Positions 24,680-34,132 of a stretch of 64,000 bases of DNA are shown here, in pieces. The notes below the pieces were generated by a model. It was not told the DNA's origin, searched no databases, and saw nothing but the letters and a program-made list of their open reading frames with translations. The stretch spans positions 1 through 64,000 of the forward strand of contig NZ_CALBGN010000001.1 of the NCBI RefSeq assembly GCF_937893305.1, read 5' to 3'. Position numbers and translations under genes: made by a program. This stretch comes from an uncultured Helicobacter sp. GTDB taxonomy: Bacteria > Campylobacterota > Campylobacteria > Campylobacterales > Helicobacteraceae. The stretch's first letter is position 1; every line of letters begins with the position of its first letter.

Positions 24680-25931
24680 TGCGAATCATTGCAGGTGGTG
24701 CTTTCACAACTTCAAGCGTGCTTATGCGCTTGATTGCGGATTTTATGTCTGCTTCTGTGCAAGTGTGTGTGGAGAGTAGCAAAGTGGAGTGGTGTTGATT
24801 GTTGCGTTGTAAAAATGTATCAATTGAGATTCCAACTTCACTAAAGATTGTAGCAATTTGCGCTAAAACTCCGGGTTTATCAAGCACTAAAATGCGGAGA
24901 TAATATGCGCTAGAAATTGCATCAAGTGGCTTTAATTTCAAGGTATCGCTTGTTGTTTTAAACCCTAGCATTGGGGAGCTTTTGGTGCGTGCAATTTCAA
25001 TAATATCAGAAATCACAGCACTTGCAGTGGCTTCTCCCCCCGCCCCAGCTCCATAATAAAGTGTCTCACCAACATAATCGCCAACAACACTAATTGCGTT
25101 CATTACGCCATCAACTTTACCTAAAAGTGCTTCTTTTGGTAAAAATGTTGGATGTACGCGCAATTCTATATAATCTCCATCTTTTTTAGCGATTCCAAGC
25201 AATTTTAGATGATAACCAAACTCTTTTGCAAAAGCAATGTCTTCTTGCGTGATTTGTGTGATTCCTTCAATTAAAATATCACTAGGGCGTGCATCAATCC
25301 CATAAGCAATGCTTGCAAGAATTAAAAGCTTGTGTGCTGCATCAAAGCCACCTACATCAAAAGTTGGATCTGCTTCTGCATAGCCTAGTTTTTGAGCTTC
25401 TTTTAAGACTACATCAAATTCTATTCCAAAATCTTTCATCTTGGTTAAAATATAATTGCAAGTGCCATTAATAATGCCACTAATCTTTAAAATATGATTT
25501 GCTCCTAAACCATCGCGCAAGGCTTTAATAATAGGGATTCCGCCTGCTACACTTGCTTCAAAGCCTATGGGTAAATCCCCAGCAATTTGTTGGAGGGTAT
25601 AGCGATGATAAGCTAGCATTGCTTTGTTTGCGGTAACTAGGGATTTAGAGTTTCTTAAAGCTTTTTTGGCGATTTCAAAAGGGGCTTCAACACCGCCTGT
25701 AAGCTCCACAATAATATCAATTTCAGGGTCATCTAAGATTTCATTGACATCATTTGTAATAGGGAAATCAAAAATTTCACGGCTTTTTGAAAGGTTTTTG
25801 ACTGCTCCTTTTTTGATGTGGATTGCACAACCAGCGCGCGCTGCAATTAGACTTTGATTTTCTTTTAAAATCTTTGCGACACTGCTACCAACTGTGCCTA
25901 AACCGATAATCCCTAATGTGAGTTTTTTCAT
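24669..25931 (-). CDS. hom: Homoserine dehydrogenase
   Basis: It reduces aspartate semialdehyde to homoserine with NAD(P)H, for threonine and methionine synthesis. The Rossmann motif GIIGLGTVGSSVAKIL is at the N-terminus; the catalytic block contains NYILTKM, GYAEADPTFDVGGFDAAHK. A C-terminal ACT domain (RILVLDKPGVLAQIATIFSE) from about residue 350 suggests threonine feedback. 420 residues, normal. The region 25027-25037 has an interrupted C-rich run (Gly-rich loop) that is not a phase switch. Confidence 0.95.
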   Translation of the reverse strand: MKKLTLGIIGLGTVGSSVAKILKENQSLIAARAGCAIHIKKGAVKNLSKSREIFDFPITNDVNEILDDPEIDIIVELTGGVEAPFEIAKKALRNSKSLVTANKAMLAYHRYTLQQIAGDLPIGFEASVAGGIPIIKALRDGLGANHILKISGIINGTCNYILTKMKDFGIEFDVVLKEAQKLGYAEADPTFDVGGFDAAHKLLILASIAYGIDARPSDILIEGITQITQEDIAFAKEFGYHLKLLGIAKKDGDYIELRVHPTFLPKEALLGKVDGVMNAISVVGDYVGETLYYGAGAGGEATASAVISDIIEIARTKSSPMLGFKTTSDTLKLKPLDAISSAYYLRILVLDKPGVLAQIATIFSEVGISIDTFLQRNNQHHSTLLLSTHTCTEADIKSAIKRISTLEVVKAPPAMIRIEK

Positions 25932-26007
25932 TCAAGCCCTTTGTGAAAACTAAAGGGTGATTATAGCGTTTTTTGGTAAAATGCGCCATTTACTTTAAGG
26001 GATTAGT

Positions 26008-26304
26008 TTGCGTATAGAACAAATTGATGATAATGTTTATATTTTGCACGGAAAGATCAAAGAAATGAGTGATTATAATGATTTAAAGATGCTTTTAGAG
26101 AAGCGCAAACAAGCAGGAATAATGGAGGTTTCTTTTAAGATCCCACAGGCAAGAGAGATTAATTTTTATATTCTTGGTTATTTTTTAAAACTTGCACGCA
26201 AAGATGGTTTTAGATTCCATCTTTTAATTGCTAGCCCTTATTTGTATGAGAGTTTGCATCGTTTTGGGTTGCATACATTTTTAGAATTAGAAAATGGAAG
26301 TTAA
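26008..26304 (+). CDS. Small conserved protein, possibly STAS-like
   Basis: This 98-residue protein starts at TTG and reads MRIEQIDDNVYILHGKIKEMSD...ISPYLYESLHRFGLHTFLEL-type sequence. The alternating strand/helix pattern and the ending HRFGLHTFLELENGS recall anti-sigma-factor-antagonist (STAS) folds, but the match is weak. No membrane segment. It overlaps the start region of lgt and so probably shares its transcript. TTG is used because no ATG precedes the conserved part. Confidence 0.65.
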   Translation: MRIEQIDDNVYILHGKIKEMSDYNDLKMLLEKRKQAGIMEVSFKIPQAREINFYILGYFLKLARKDGFRFHLLIASPYLYESLHRFGLHTFLELENGS

Positions 26305-26305
26305 A

Positions 26306-27133
26306 ATGAGTTTTTGGAATAGTGTTTATAGCCATTTTGATCCTGTTGCTTTTAGCGTTTTTGGAATCTTAGTGCATTGGTATGGGATTATGTATGTGCT
26401 AGCCCTTTTGGTTGCGCTTTTTATAGCAAAGTGGTTTGTCAAAAAAGATTCTTATCCTATTGCAAATGCGTTGCTTGATAGTTATTTTATTTGGGTAGAA
26501 GTTGGAGTAATTTTGGGTGCTAGGCTTGGGTATATTTTCTTTTATGACCCTTATACAATGTATTATTTAACAAATCCGTGGCAAATTTTTAATCCTTTTG
26601 ATCCAAATGGTGAATTTGTTGGAATCCGTGGAATGAGCTATCACGGGGCGGTAATTGGATTTTTAATCGCTTCAGTGCTGTTTGCAAAAATTAAAAAAAT
26701 CAATTTTTGGCTTTTTATGGATTTAGCAGGACTTAGTATCCCGCTAGGTTATGTTTTTGGACGCATTGGAAACTTTTTAAATCAAGAGCTTATAGGAAGA
26801 GAAACAACAAGCAATATTGGAATCCTAGTTGATGGAGTTTTGCGCCATCCAAGTCAGTTATATGAAGCGTTTTTAGAGGGTATTGTAGTGTTTGTGGTTT
26901 TGTATTGCTATCGCAAAAAGGCGCGTTTTATCGGAGAGATTGGAATCTTATATGTGGTTTTGTATTCTTTAATGCGCTTTTTAGCAGAATTTTTTAGGGA
27001 GCCAGATTCTCAACTTGGCTTTATCGCGTTTGATTGGCTTACACAAGGGCAGTTACTCTCTTTGATTATTGGAGTATTTTGCTTGGTGCTTTGGCAATAT
27101 AAAGGTGCGCAAAATAGGGCAAAAAATGGCTAA
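26306..27133 (+). CDS. lgt: Prolipoprotein diacylglyceryl transferase
   Basis: This inner-membrane enzyme transfers diacylglycerol from phosphatidylglycerol to the lipobox cysteine of lipoproteins. About seven hydrophobic segments, the signature GRIGNFLNQELIGRETT, and the upstream GMSYHGAVIG with the essential His are present. The ATG at 26306 has GGAAG five bases before it and is preferred to the ATG at 26294. 275 residues, normal. The next gene starts inside its last codons. Confidence 0.94.
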   Translation: MSFWNSVYSHFDPVAFSVFGILVHWYGIMYVLALLVALFIAKWFVKKDSYPIANALLDSYFIWVEVGVILGARLGYIFFYDPYTMYYLTNPWQIFNPFDPNGEFVGIRGMSYHGAVIGFLIASVLFAKIKKINFWLFMDLAGLSIPLGYVFGRIGNFLNQELIGRETTSNIGILVDGVLRHPSQLYEAFLEGIVVFVVLYCYRKKARFIGEIGILYVVLYSLMRFLAEFFREPDSQLGFIAFDWLTQGQLLSLIIGVFCLVLWQYKGAQNRAKNG

Positions 27134-29048
27134 AATTTCATTGCAAAATATCTCTAAACAATACGATTATAAAGCGATTTTACAAGATGTGTCCTTGCAT
27201 ATTGAAGAAAATGAACGCGTAGCAATTGTTGGGCGTAATGGTGCAGGAAAATCTACACTTCTTAAGATTTTAAGCGGAGAGTTAGAGAGCGATGATGGGA
27301 TTAGGATTTTAGAAGGAGATTTAGAGTTAAAATATTTGATCCAAAAACCAAATTTTAAAGCCGGACAATCAACAAAAGAAGCAATTATGGAAGCTTTAAG
27401 TGAGCAAAATTGCGCGAAGAATAGGTATTTAGAGATTGGTAAAATGCTTGAAAATGCACCAAATGATAAAGCACTTTTAACAGAATATGCAAAGCTTACA
27501 AACTTTTTAGATCATCATAATGCTTGGGATTTGGAATCCAAAATTAAACAAGTGCTAGAAACTTTTGAATTAGAAGATTTGCAAGATCGTTATGTGAATT
27601 TGCTAAGCGGTGGAGAACAAAAGCGCTTGGCTTTAGCGTGCTTGTTGCTACATAAGCCAGATATTTTGCTTCTTGATGAGCCAACAAACCATCTAGATGT
27701 GCAAATGGTGGAGTTCTTAGAAGAGATGCTAATGCGTGGAAATTTCACGCTTGTGTTTATTAGCCACGATCGGTATTTTATTGATAAAGTTGCTACACGC
27801 GTAATAGAAGTAGAAGAGAGTAAGATTAGAAGTTTTAAAGGTGGATATAGTGATTATTTGCGTCAAAAGGAAGCTTTGCTTCTAAGTCTTGCAAAAAGCC
27901 ACGAAACGCTTTTAAAACATTTAAAAGCTGAAGAAGAGTGGCTAGCACGTGGTGTGCGTGCAAGAGTTAAGCGCAATGAAGGGCGCAAAGAGCGTATTAT
28001 GGAGATGAGAAAAGCAGCCAAGACAAACCCTTCAATTATCCGTAAAATGACTTTGGAGCTTGAGAGAGAGCGCAAGGCGTTTAATCAAGAAGAGGGTATA
28101 AATCGCAAAAAAATGCTTTTTGAGATGAAGAATTTACGCAAGGAAATTGATGGTAAAACTCTAATCAATGGCTTTAGTGCTAGGATTTTGCAAAGAGATA
28201 AAATTGCTATTGTTGGGCGTAATGGCTCTGGGAAATCCACGCTATTGAAAATGCTTTTAGGAAGTGTTGCGCCAAGTGGTGGGAGTATTGAGAGGGGTGA
28301 AGTTAAAGTTGGATATTTTGACCAGCACAGAGAAATGTTAGATGATAGCAAGGATTTACTAGAGACTTTTTGCCCTTTTGGTGGAGATCATATTGAGGTG
28401 CGTGGTAAGAGTATGCATATTTTTGGCTATCTTAAAAACTTTTTGTTTCCTAAGGAGTTTTTGGATAAGAAAATTGGCGCATTAAGCGGCGGAGAAAAGA
28501 ATCGTGTTGCTTTGGCTTTGCTTTTTACAAAGGCTTATGATTGCTTGATTTTAGATGAGCCTACAAATGATTTAGATATCCCCACTATTAATATTTTAGA
28601 AGAGTATTTGCAGAGTTTTGAAGGGGCGATTATTTTTGTAAGCCACGATCGCTACTTCGTGGATAAAATCGCAAAATGTTTGTATGTGTTTCAAGGAAAT
28701 GGTGAAATTATAGAATCGCATAGAAGTTTTAGTGAGTATTTAGAAATTCAAAGCGAGTTAAAAGAATATGCAAAAATAGAGTTAGAATCTAAACAAGAAT
28801 CTACACCCAAAAACTCTCCTAAAGAATCTCAAAAGAAAACAAAACTAAGCTACCACGAAAAGCGACTTTTAGAGATTTTACCACAAGAAATTGAAGCTCT
28901 AGAAACAGAACTTAAAGCTCTAGAAAATCTACTTTATAATGGAAGTTTAAGCACGCAAGAATTACAAGAAAAATCAAAAGAGTTTGAAGAAAAAAAGATG
29001 CTTTGTGAAGAAAAAATTCTGCAGTATTTAGAGTTAGAAGAGAAATAG
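27126..29048 (+). CDS. ABC-F family ATPase (Uup/EttA type)
   Basis: This soluble protein of 640 residues has two ABC domains and no membrane part. Domain 1: VGRNGAGKSTLLKILSG, LSGGEQKRLALACLLL, ILLLDEPTNHLD. Domain 2: VGRNGSGKSTLLKMLL, LSGGEKNRVALALL, CLILDEPTNDLD. A charged linker joins them and a coiled coil closes the C-terminus (LEILPQEIEALETELKALENLL), as in Uup. ABC-F proteins act on the ribosome during translation; a DNA role has been proposed for Uup. The start at 27126 overlaps the lgt stop by eight bases. Confidence 0.9.
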   Translation: MAKISLQNISKQYDYKAILQDVSLHIEENERVAIVGRNGAGKSTLLKILSGELESDDGIRILEGDLELKYLIQKPNFKAGQSTKEAIMEALSEQNCAKNRYLEIGKMLENAPNDKALLTEYAKLTNFLDHHNAWDLESKIKQVLETFELEDLQDRYVNLLSGGEQKRLALACLLLHKPDILLLDEPTNHLDVQMVEFLEEMLMRGNFTLVFISHDRYFIDKVATRVIEVEESKIRSFKGGYSDYLRQKEALLLSLAKSHETLLKHLKAEEEWLARGVRARVKRNEGRKERIMEMRKAAKTNPSIIRKMTLELERERKAFNQEEGINRKKMLFEMKNLRKEIDGKTLINGFSARILQRDKIAIVGRNGSGKSTLLKMLLGSVAPSGGSIERGEVKVGYFDQHREMLDDSKDLLETFCPFGGDHIEVRGKSMHIFGYLKNFLFPKEFLDKKIGALSGGEKNRVALALLFTKAYDCLILDEPTNDLDIPTINILEEYLQSFEGAIIFVSHDRYFVDKIAKCLYVFQGNGEIIESHRSFSEYLEIQSELKEYAKIELESKQESTPKNSPKESQKKTKLSYHEKRLLEILPQEIEALETELKALENLLYNGSLSTQELQEKSKEFEEKKMLCEEKILQYLELEEK

Positions 29049-29096
29049 AATTTGTTATAGTGGAGTGTTAAATTATAAAATGGGTAAAGGTGTAAA

Positions 29097-32000
29097 ATGG
29101 ACGACAAGATTCTAGGCAAATATACGATTGTAAAGGAATTAGGGCAGGATAGTTATAGGGCAAAGTATGTAAATAGAGAGTTTGACATCACGCAGATAAG
29201 GCGTGATGAGAATAATGAAAGCTTTTCTTACACAGCAAGTAAGCTTAATCATCTTAGTCATAAAAATCTCTCAACTATTCAAGTAGAAGAAGATGAAGAG
29301 CATTTCTATTTCATAAGAGAATGCTTTGCATTAGAGAATCTTACTAGTGAGATTTTTATGGGGGATTATGGTGAAGAGGAGGGTAAAGAGCCGGATTATA
29401 AACGCCTCTTTGAGTGCTATTTGCAGCTTTGCGGGGCTTTATCATACATTGATAAACAAGGCTTCTACCACGGCAATATCAATCCTAGCAATATTTTAAT
29501 TGATACAAATGATGAAGAAAGTTATCAGGTCTTTTTGCTTGATTTTGGTAAAAGCTATTATTATAAAGATTTGAATCAAGAAGTAGATGGGCTTAGATTC
29601 TACGCACCAGAGCAAATAGACAAAGACTCTACTCCAAATATCAAAAGTGATATTTATGCCTTTGGACTTTGTATGCTAAAGCTTTTGCTTGATAGCTTTG
29701 AAGATTGCGATGTGCTAGAATCTTATAAATCGCCAAAAGATTTGGAAGCAATCTATCAAGAAGTGCTAGAAGCCTATGAGCTTGCAGAGATTGAAAATGA
29801 GATATTGCTACTTGTGCGAAAATGCTGTTGCATTGAGCCAGAATCTAGGATTGCCTTAAATGATTTAGAAAAAGAGATTCTAAGGCTGTATGATAAAGCA
29901 GTGCCAAAGAATACCTATGAGCTAAGATGTCAAACTAATAAAACGCTTGAGATATATGCGGAAAATAATAATTTAGATTTTGATAAAAATAATTTAAAAC
30001 CTATAATGGAGCATATCCAAGAGAAGATCACAGGCTACACCGCATATATACGACAATTTGAAGAAGAAAATAAACAAAGCGGTGAGCTAGAATCTAAACT
30101 AGAAATCGCTATCAATGATCTAGTCTTCATCTGCTCTGCTGATAAAAACGATGATAGCTATCTATGGGTATGGCAGGTGCGCGAAAATGAGCCAACAAGG
30201 ATAGAGAAAATCGCTGCTGAAGGCTTAGAATTACGGCATAACTTTGTCTTTACGACAAAGGGCTATTACGCCCCAAAAAGCTGTGCGTCAAATATCGCCG
30301 CACTTAAACACGAACTAGACCATCGTTTTGAACTAAAAAAGCTAGAGATAGAGCAAAACAAGATTGATACAAAGGCGATTAAAAGTGAAGAAAGACTGCT
30401 AGAGGCGATAAAAAAGGATATAGATTCTAAGAAAAAGACACATTTTGCAAGTCTTACAGAGATTAAAAGGGGAGCAGATGAGCTTATACTTACTCTTATT
30501 CCGCCTAAGATGGCGAATGATGAGGTCAAAGATGAGCTAGAATCTAATGAAGATTCTAAAGAATCTAGCCCCAAAGACTCTAAAGAATTGAGCCAAGCTT
30601 TTAAACCACCATTTAAGCCTAAGGAAGAAGTGATAATCCAAGAAAAAAATGCTATCAACTCACAAGATGATAGCTTTAAGGGTGTGGTGAAAACATATCT
30701 AGGCGATTCTAAAAAAATCATTATTAAAATGAAAGAAAAATATGATGCCCTATTTGAAGAATCCAAAGAAAAAGAGCTAAAAACAAAACAATGGGCTATA
30801 TCGTATGACTATCAAGTGAAAGAAATACTATGGAGTAAGCAAGATACAGCACTAAAAGAGCTAAAAAAGGGCAACACACAAATCCCAAATCTTTTACGTA
30901 AGATCAATGATCCAAGAGAGCTGAGAGAAAATAAACAAAGAGAGATAGAGAGCTACTTCAATGAAAATTTAGATGAAAATCAGCAAGAAGCTGTGAGAAA
31001 AGCCTTAAGCCTAGAGAGTGAATGCGAAATTTTGCTCATACAAGGACCGCCCGGCACAGGCAAAACCACCACCATAACTGAAATCATCAAGCAATATCAA
31101 AAATTCCATAAGCACTATAAAATCCTTATTGCCTCCCAAAGCAATCAAGCCGTGGATAATGTGCTAGAAAAAATCTGTGCAAGCAAAGACAATCCAAATG
31201 GAGAAGATAAGATATTTCGCATAGGCAATGATAAACGCAAAATGAGTGAAATTGCCCGGCAATACATACCGGAAAAAGTGCTAGATAAGATTCTAAAAGA
31301 AAATAGAGAGCGTATCGAGAAACACACAATCACAGATCAAAACCTCACAATAGAATCTAAGCTAAAAAAGCTACAACAAGGCTTTTTAGTTAAGCTTAAC
31401 TCGCTAAGTAGTGAAGCTGCAAACACAGATAGCACAAAAGAAAAAGGCAAAAGAGACCAAGAAACCTTTAGGCTTTTTACTAAAGATATTCGCCTATTTT
31501 TTGGGACATTGCTAGGGATTTCATCGTGGAAGAGCTTTAGAGATGTGGCGTTTGATGTAGCTATTGTCGATGAGGCTGGTAGAGCTACATTGAGTGAGCT
31601 GCTTGTGCCTTGTATTAAGGCAAAGAGAATAATCCTTGTAGGCGATCATAAGCAATTAGCCCCTGTGGTAGAAGATGATGTGATAGAAAAGCTTAATTCT
31701 AAAAAAGGCAGCAATGAGTTTAAAGCGGATAAAAAAGATGTAACCACCTCGCTTTTTGAGCGATTATTTGAACGCATAGAATCTAGTCGTGATGAGATAG
31801 AGTATCTCTACAACTTTAGACACACACTCACCTATAATTATAGGGCGCATAAAAGTATTTGTGATTTATATAGCAAGGCGTTTTATCAAGGAGCTTTGCA
31901 AACAAAGCCAGAGATAAGCGACATAAAAGCACATAAGCTACAAGCCTTTAAGACAAATGCAGTATGGCTTGATACAGGTAAAAGAAGCGATAAAGAGGAC

Positions 32001-32534
32001 ACACAACAAGGCACAGGGAAAATCAATGACTGCAATGCCAAAATAATCGCTGATACACTAAGTGTGCTAAAAGAGCAGATTTTGGAGAGTCAAAAGATCA
32101 AAGATGAGGGGATCAAAGATATAGGTATCATCACTCCCTATAAACATCAAAGCGATCTGCTAAAAAGTAAATTAAAAAGCATAAAAGATGAATATAAAAA
32201 AGAAAATATTAGCATAGACATAGGCACGGTGGATAGCTTCCAAGGAAGTGATAGAGATATGATTATTTATGATTGCGTGCGAAGCTCTAAAGCCAACAAC
32301 ACGCAACAAACGCAGAAAAAAAGACAAGGTGGCAAAATAGACTTTATCGCTGATGAAAAGCGGCTCAATGTCTCACTCTCTCGTGCCAAAAAGCTCTTAC
32401 TTATCGTGGGTGATAAGGAGTATTTGCGCACAGCTAGTGTAAGTGAAGGAGAAAATCCATTTAGTGCGATTATCAAAGAGTTTGATAATGTAAAAAACTA
32501 CCAGATAATAGAACTTAAAGATTCCAAAAAATAG
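29097..32534 (+). CDS. mkoA: Protein-kinase-like domain fused to COG1112/Upf1-like SF1 helicase (Mokosh MkoA-like)
   Basis: This 1145-residue protein has a kinase-like fold at residues 1-270: glycine-loop region LGQDSYRAKYV, FYHGNINPSNILID in place of HRDxKxxN, then LLDFGKSYY, FYAPEQ and SDIYAFG. DFG, APE and the Asp after Ser are kept; the HRD Asp and the usual VAIK Lys appear lost. Residues 270-600 are a charged linker. The SF1 helicase spans about 610-1145: GPPGTGKTT near 650, DEAG near 825, GDHKQLAP, TYNYRAH, VDSFQGSDRD near 1045, RLNVSLSRAKK near 1093. A PLD gene follows eight bases later. The pair matches type I Mokosh anti-phage systems. Good ribosome-binding site (AAAGGTG). Confidence 0.75.
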   Translation: MDDKILGKYTIVKELGQDSYRAKYVNREFDITQIRRDENNESFSYTASKLNHLSHKNLSTIQVEEDEEHFYFIRECFALENLTSEIFMGDYGEEEGKEPDYKRLFECYLQLCGALSYIDKQGFYHGNINPSNILIDTNDEESYQVFLLDFGKSYYYKDLNQEVDGLRFYAPEQIDKDSTPNIKSDIYAFGLCMLKLLLDSFEDCDVLESYKSPKDLEAIYQEVLEAYELAEIENEILLLVRKCCCIEPESRIALNDLEKEILRLYDKAVPKNTYELRCQTNKTLEIYAENNNLDFDKNNLKPIMEHIQEKITGYTAYIRQFEEENKQSGELESKLEIAINDLVFICSADKNDDSYLWVWQVRENEPTRIEKIAAEGLELRHNFVFTTKGYYAPKSCASNIAALKHELDHRFELKKLEIEQNKIDTKAIKSEERLLEAIKKDIDSKKKTHFASLTEIKRGADELILTLIPPKMANDEVKDELESNEDSKESSPKDSKELSQAFKPPFKPKEEVIIQEKNAINSQDDSFKGVVKTYLGDSKKIIIKMKEKYDALFEESKEKELKTKQWAISYDYQVKEILWSKQDTALKELKKGNTQIPNLLRKINDPRELRENKQREIESYFNENLDENQQEAVRKALSLESECEILLIQGPPGTGKTTTITEIIKQYQKFHKHYKILIASQSNQAVDNVLEKICASKDNPNGEDKIFRIGNDKRKMSEIARQYIPEKVLDKILKENRERIEKHTITDQNLTIESKLKKLQQGFLVKLNSLSSEAANTDSTKEKGKRDQETFRLFTKDIRLFFGTLLGISSWKSFRDVAFDVAIVDEAGRATLSELLVPCIKAKRIILVGDHKQLAPVVEDDVIEKLNSKKGSNEFKADKKDVTTSLFERLFERIESSRDEIEYLYNFRHTLTYNYRAHKSICDLYSKAFYQGALQTKPEISDIKAHKLQAFKTNAVWLDTGKRSDKEDTQQGTGKINDCNAKIIADTLSVLKEQILESQKIKDEGIKDIGIITPYKHQSDLLKSKLKSIKDEYKKENISIDIGTVDSFQGSDRDMIIYDCVRSSKANNTQQTQKKRQGGKIDFIADEKRLNVSLSRAKKLLLIVGDKEYLRTASVSEGENPFSAIIKEFDNVKNYQIIELKDSKK

Positions 32535-32542
32535 GAGCAACT

Positions 32543-34003
32543 ATGGCAAAGAAAAAACCGCAAAATCCGCAAAAACTAGACCCAGACCTAGAGCTACTCA
32601 TACATAAATATGCAAGAATCTATATTGATGATGAAGCTTTAGATAATGCACTTGCTGTCAAAAAGGAGGGTGAAGAAGACACTAACTATATCTTCTATGA
32701 TGCAAAGCGTGTGTATTATCCCTACTATAAAGTGCAAGTAGCTTATCGCATAGCTAAAATGCTAAAGCTTCACCCAATCTTAGAAGAGCTTTTGCATATC
32801 ATCAGTGAGCTAGAGAAAATGCAGGATAAAAGCACTATTGCTACACTAAAGGATATTACACAGCTTGATGGTGAGATCTTTCATAGTATTTTGAGTGATT
32901 TAGAGATTAAGGGCTATGTAGAAAATCTTAGCGGTGTTTTAAAACTTAGTAAAAATGGGAAAGAATTATTACAAAAAAGAAAAGAAAGAGTGATAGAACA
33001 ATCAAGCGCGTTTGTGCAAATTGATGCGATCTTTGGCGATGTCGTAGCAGTCGCACAAAGAGATAAAGATATAAGACTAGAAGATAGAGCGGATAAAGAA
33101 GCCATAGAGCTAAAGCCAGAGGCACAAAAACGCCCAAGGACACAAGAGCTGCATAATGAAAATTTTAAAGACAACTTAACCCTAGAGCAAGTCCTACGAG
33201 AGGCATTATCGGGGACAGATGATAGGAAAAGTCAAAATGCAGATATAGAATCCAAAGAAGAATATGACATTGTGGCAATTGATGAAATAAAAGAGCCAAG
33301 AAAGTTTTTTACAAGCTATTTTTGCCTGTTTTATAAAAACGCCCAAGAGAGAGAAAAAATCCTAGTGATTAATGAAAAATATGAGAGAGATCCTACTGCC
33401 ACAAAGCTTTTTGACACGCTTATTGATACAAGTAAATTTAATGCAAACAACAACAAAGCTTTTCAAGAAAATATAGAGAAATTTAGCAACCTCACAGCAG
33501 AAGCAATACAAAAGCAAGTCAATTTGGAGCTTGATTTAAACGAAGGGGTAACCATAGAGACCACACAGCATAAAGAATATTTGCTCTATGCGCTCAAAAA
33601 CGCAAAAACTGCACTCTATATCCATAGCCCTTGGGTGCGATACAATATAATAAAAGAATATGAAAAGCATATAGAATCCGCCCTGCAAAAGGGGGTCAAG
33701 GTGTTTATCAAATACGGGCTAAAAGCGCGTAATAAAACCGATAAACCGCCAATTGACACAGAATCTACAAAGCTTTTTGACAAATGGGGCAAAGCATATC
33801 CAAACTTTAAAGCAATCACAGATAATAATCACTCTAAGATTTTAATATGTGATAGTGATTTTATGATTGTAGGGAGCTTTAATTGGCTAAGTTTTGGCGG
33901 ATTTGCCGATAAAGACGGCGATACAAGAGGTGAAGTCTCAAGTATAGTGAGAAATAAAGATTCTATACAAAAAGAGATAGGATCATTCAAAAATACAAGA
34001 TAA
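32543..34003 (+). CDS. mkoB: Phospholipase D-like nuclease (Mokosh MkoB-like)
   Basis: This 486-residue protein carries one HKD motif near residue 430: H-S-K-x4-D-x6-G-S-x-N, the exact PLD/Nuc spacing. One motif per chain implies a dimer, as in Nuc-type nucleases. Around residues 105-150 a winged-helix-like segment appears (LKDITQLDGEIFHSILSDLE...GKELLQ). The middle is charged and unassigned. It begins eight bases after the helicase gene with ribosome-binding site TAGGAG, so the two are co-translated. By analogy it would be the nucleic-acid-cutting effector of a type I Mokosh system; the target is unknown. Confidence 0.75.
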   Translation: MAKKKPQNPQKLDPDLELLIHKYARIYIDDEALDNALAVKKEGEEDTNYIFYDAKRVYYPYYKVQVAYRIAKMLKLHPILEELLHIISELEKMQDKSTIATLKDITQLDGEIFHSILSDLEIKGYVENLSGVLKLSKNGKELLQKRKERVIEQSSAFVQIDAIFGDVVAVAQRDKDIRLEDRADKEAIELKPEAQKRPRTQELHNENFKDNLTLEQVLREALSGTDDRKSQNADIESKEEYDIVAIDEIKEPRKFFTSYFCLFYKNAQEREKILVINEKYERDPTATKLFDTLIDTSKFNANNNKAFQENIEKFSNLTAEAIQKQVNLELDLNEGVTIETTQHKEYLLYALKNAKTALYIHSPWVRYNIIKEYEKHIESALQKGVKVFIKYGLKARNKTDKPPIDTESTKLFDKWGKAYPNFKAITDNNHSKILICDSDFMIVGSFNWLSFGGFADKDGDTRGEVSSIVRNKDSIQKEIGSFKNTR

Positions 34004-34132
34004 AGATTTCTTTTAGAATAAGATGAGATTGAAATTCGCATAGAATTAAATTAGCATCAATACTTTAGAGTTTTAAAACTTTTTAAGCAATTCTTTGATT
34101 TATTTAGAAACCTTAAAATTAAAGGATAGGCA

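Noticed and set aside
25027..25037. C-rich run in hom as a possible phase switch.
   Set aside because: It is interrupted by a G (six C, G, four C) and encodes a conserved glycine-rich loop of an essential-type enzyme.
30266..30766. A 166-codon open frame antisense to the Mokosh-like helicase gene.
   Set aside because: Ser/Leu-rich shadow of the charged linker on the other strand with no start signals or family resemblance.
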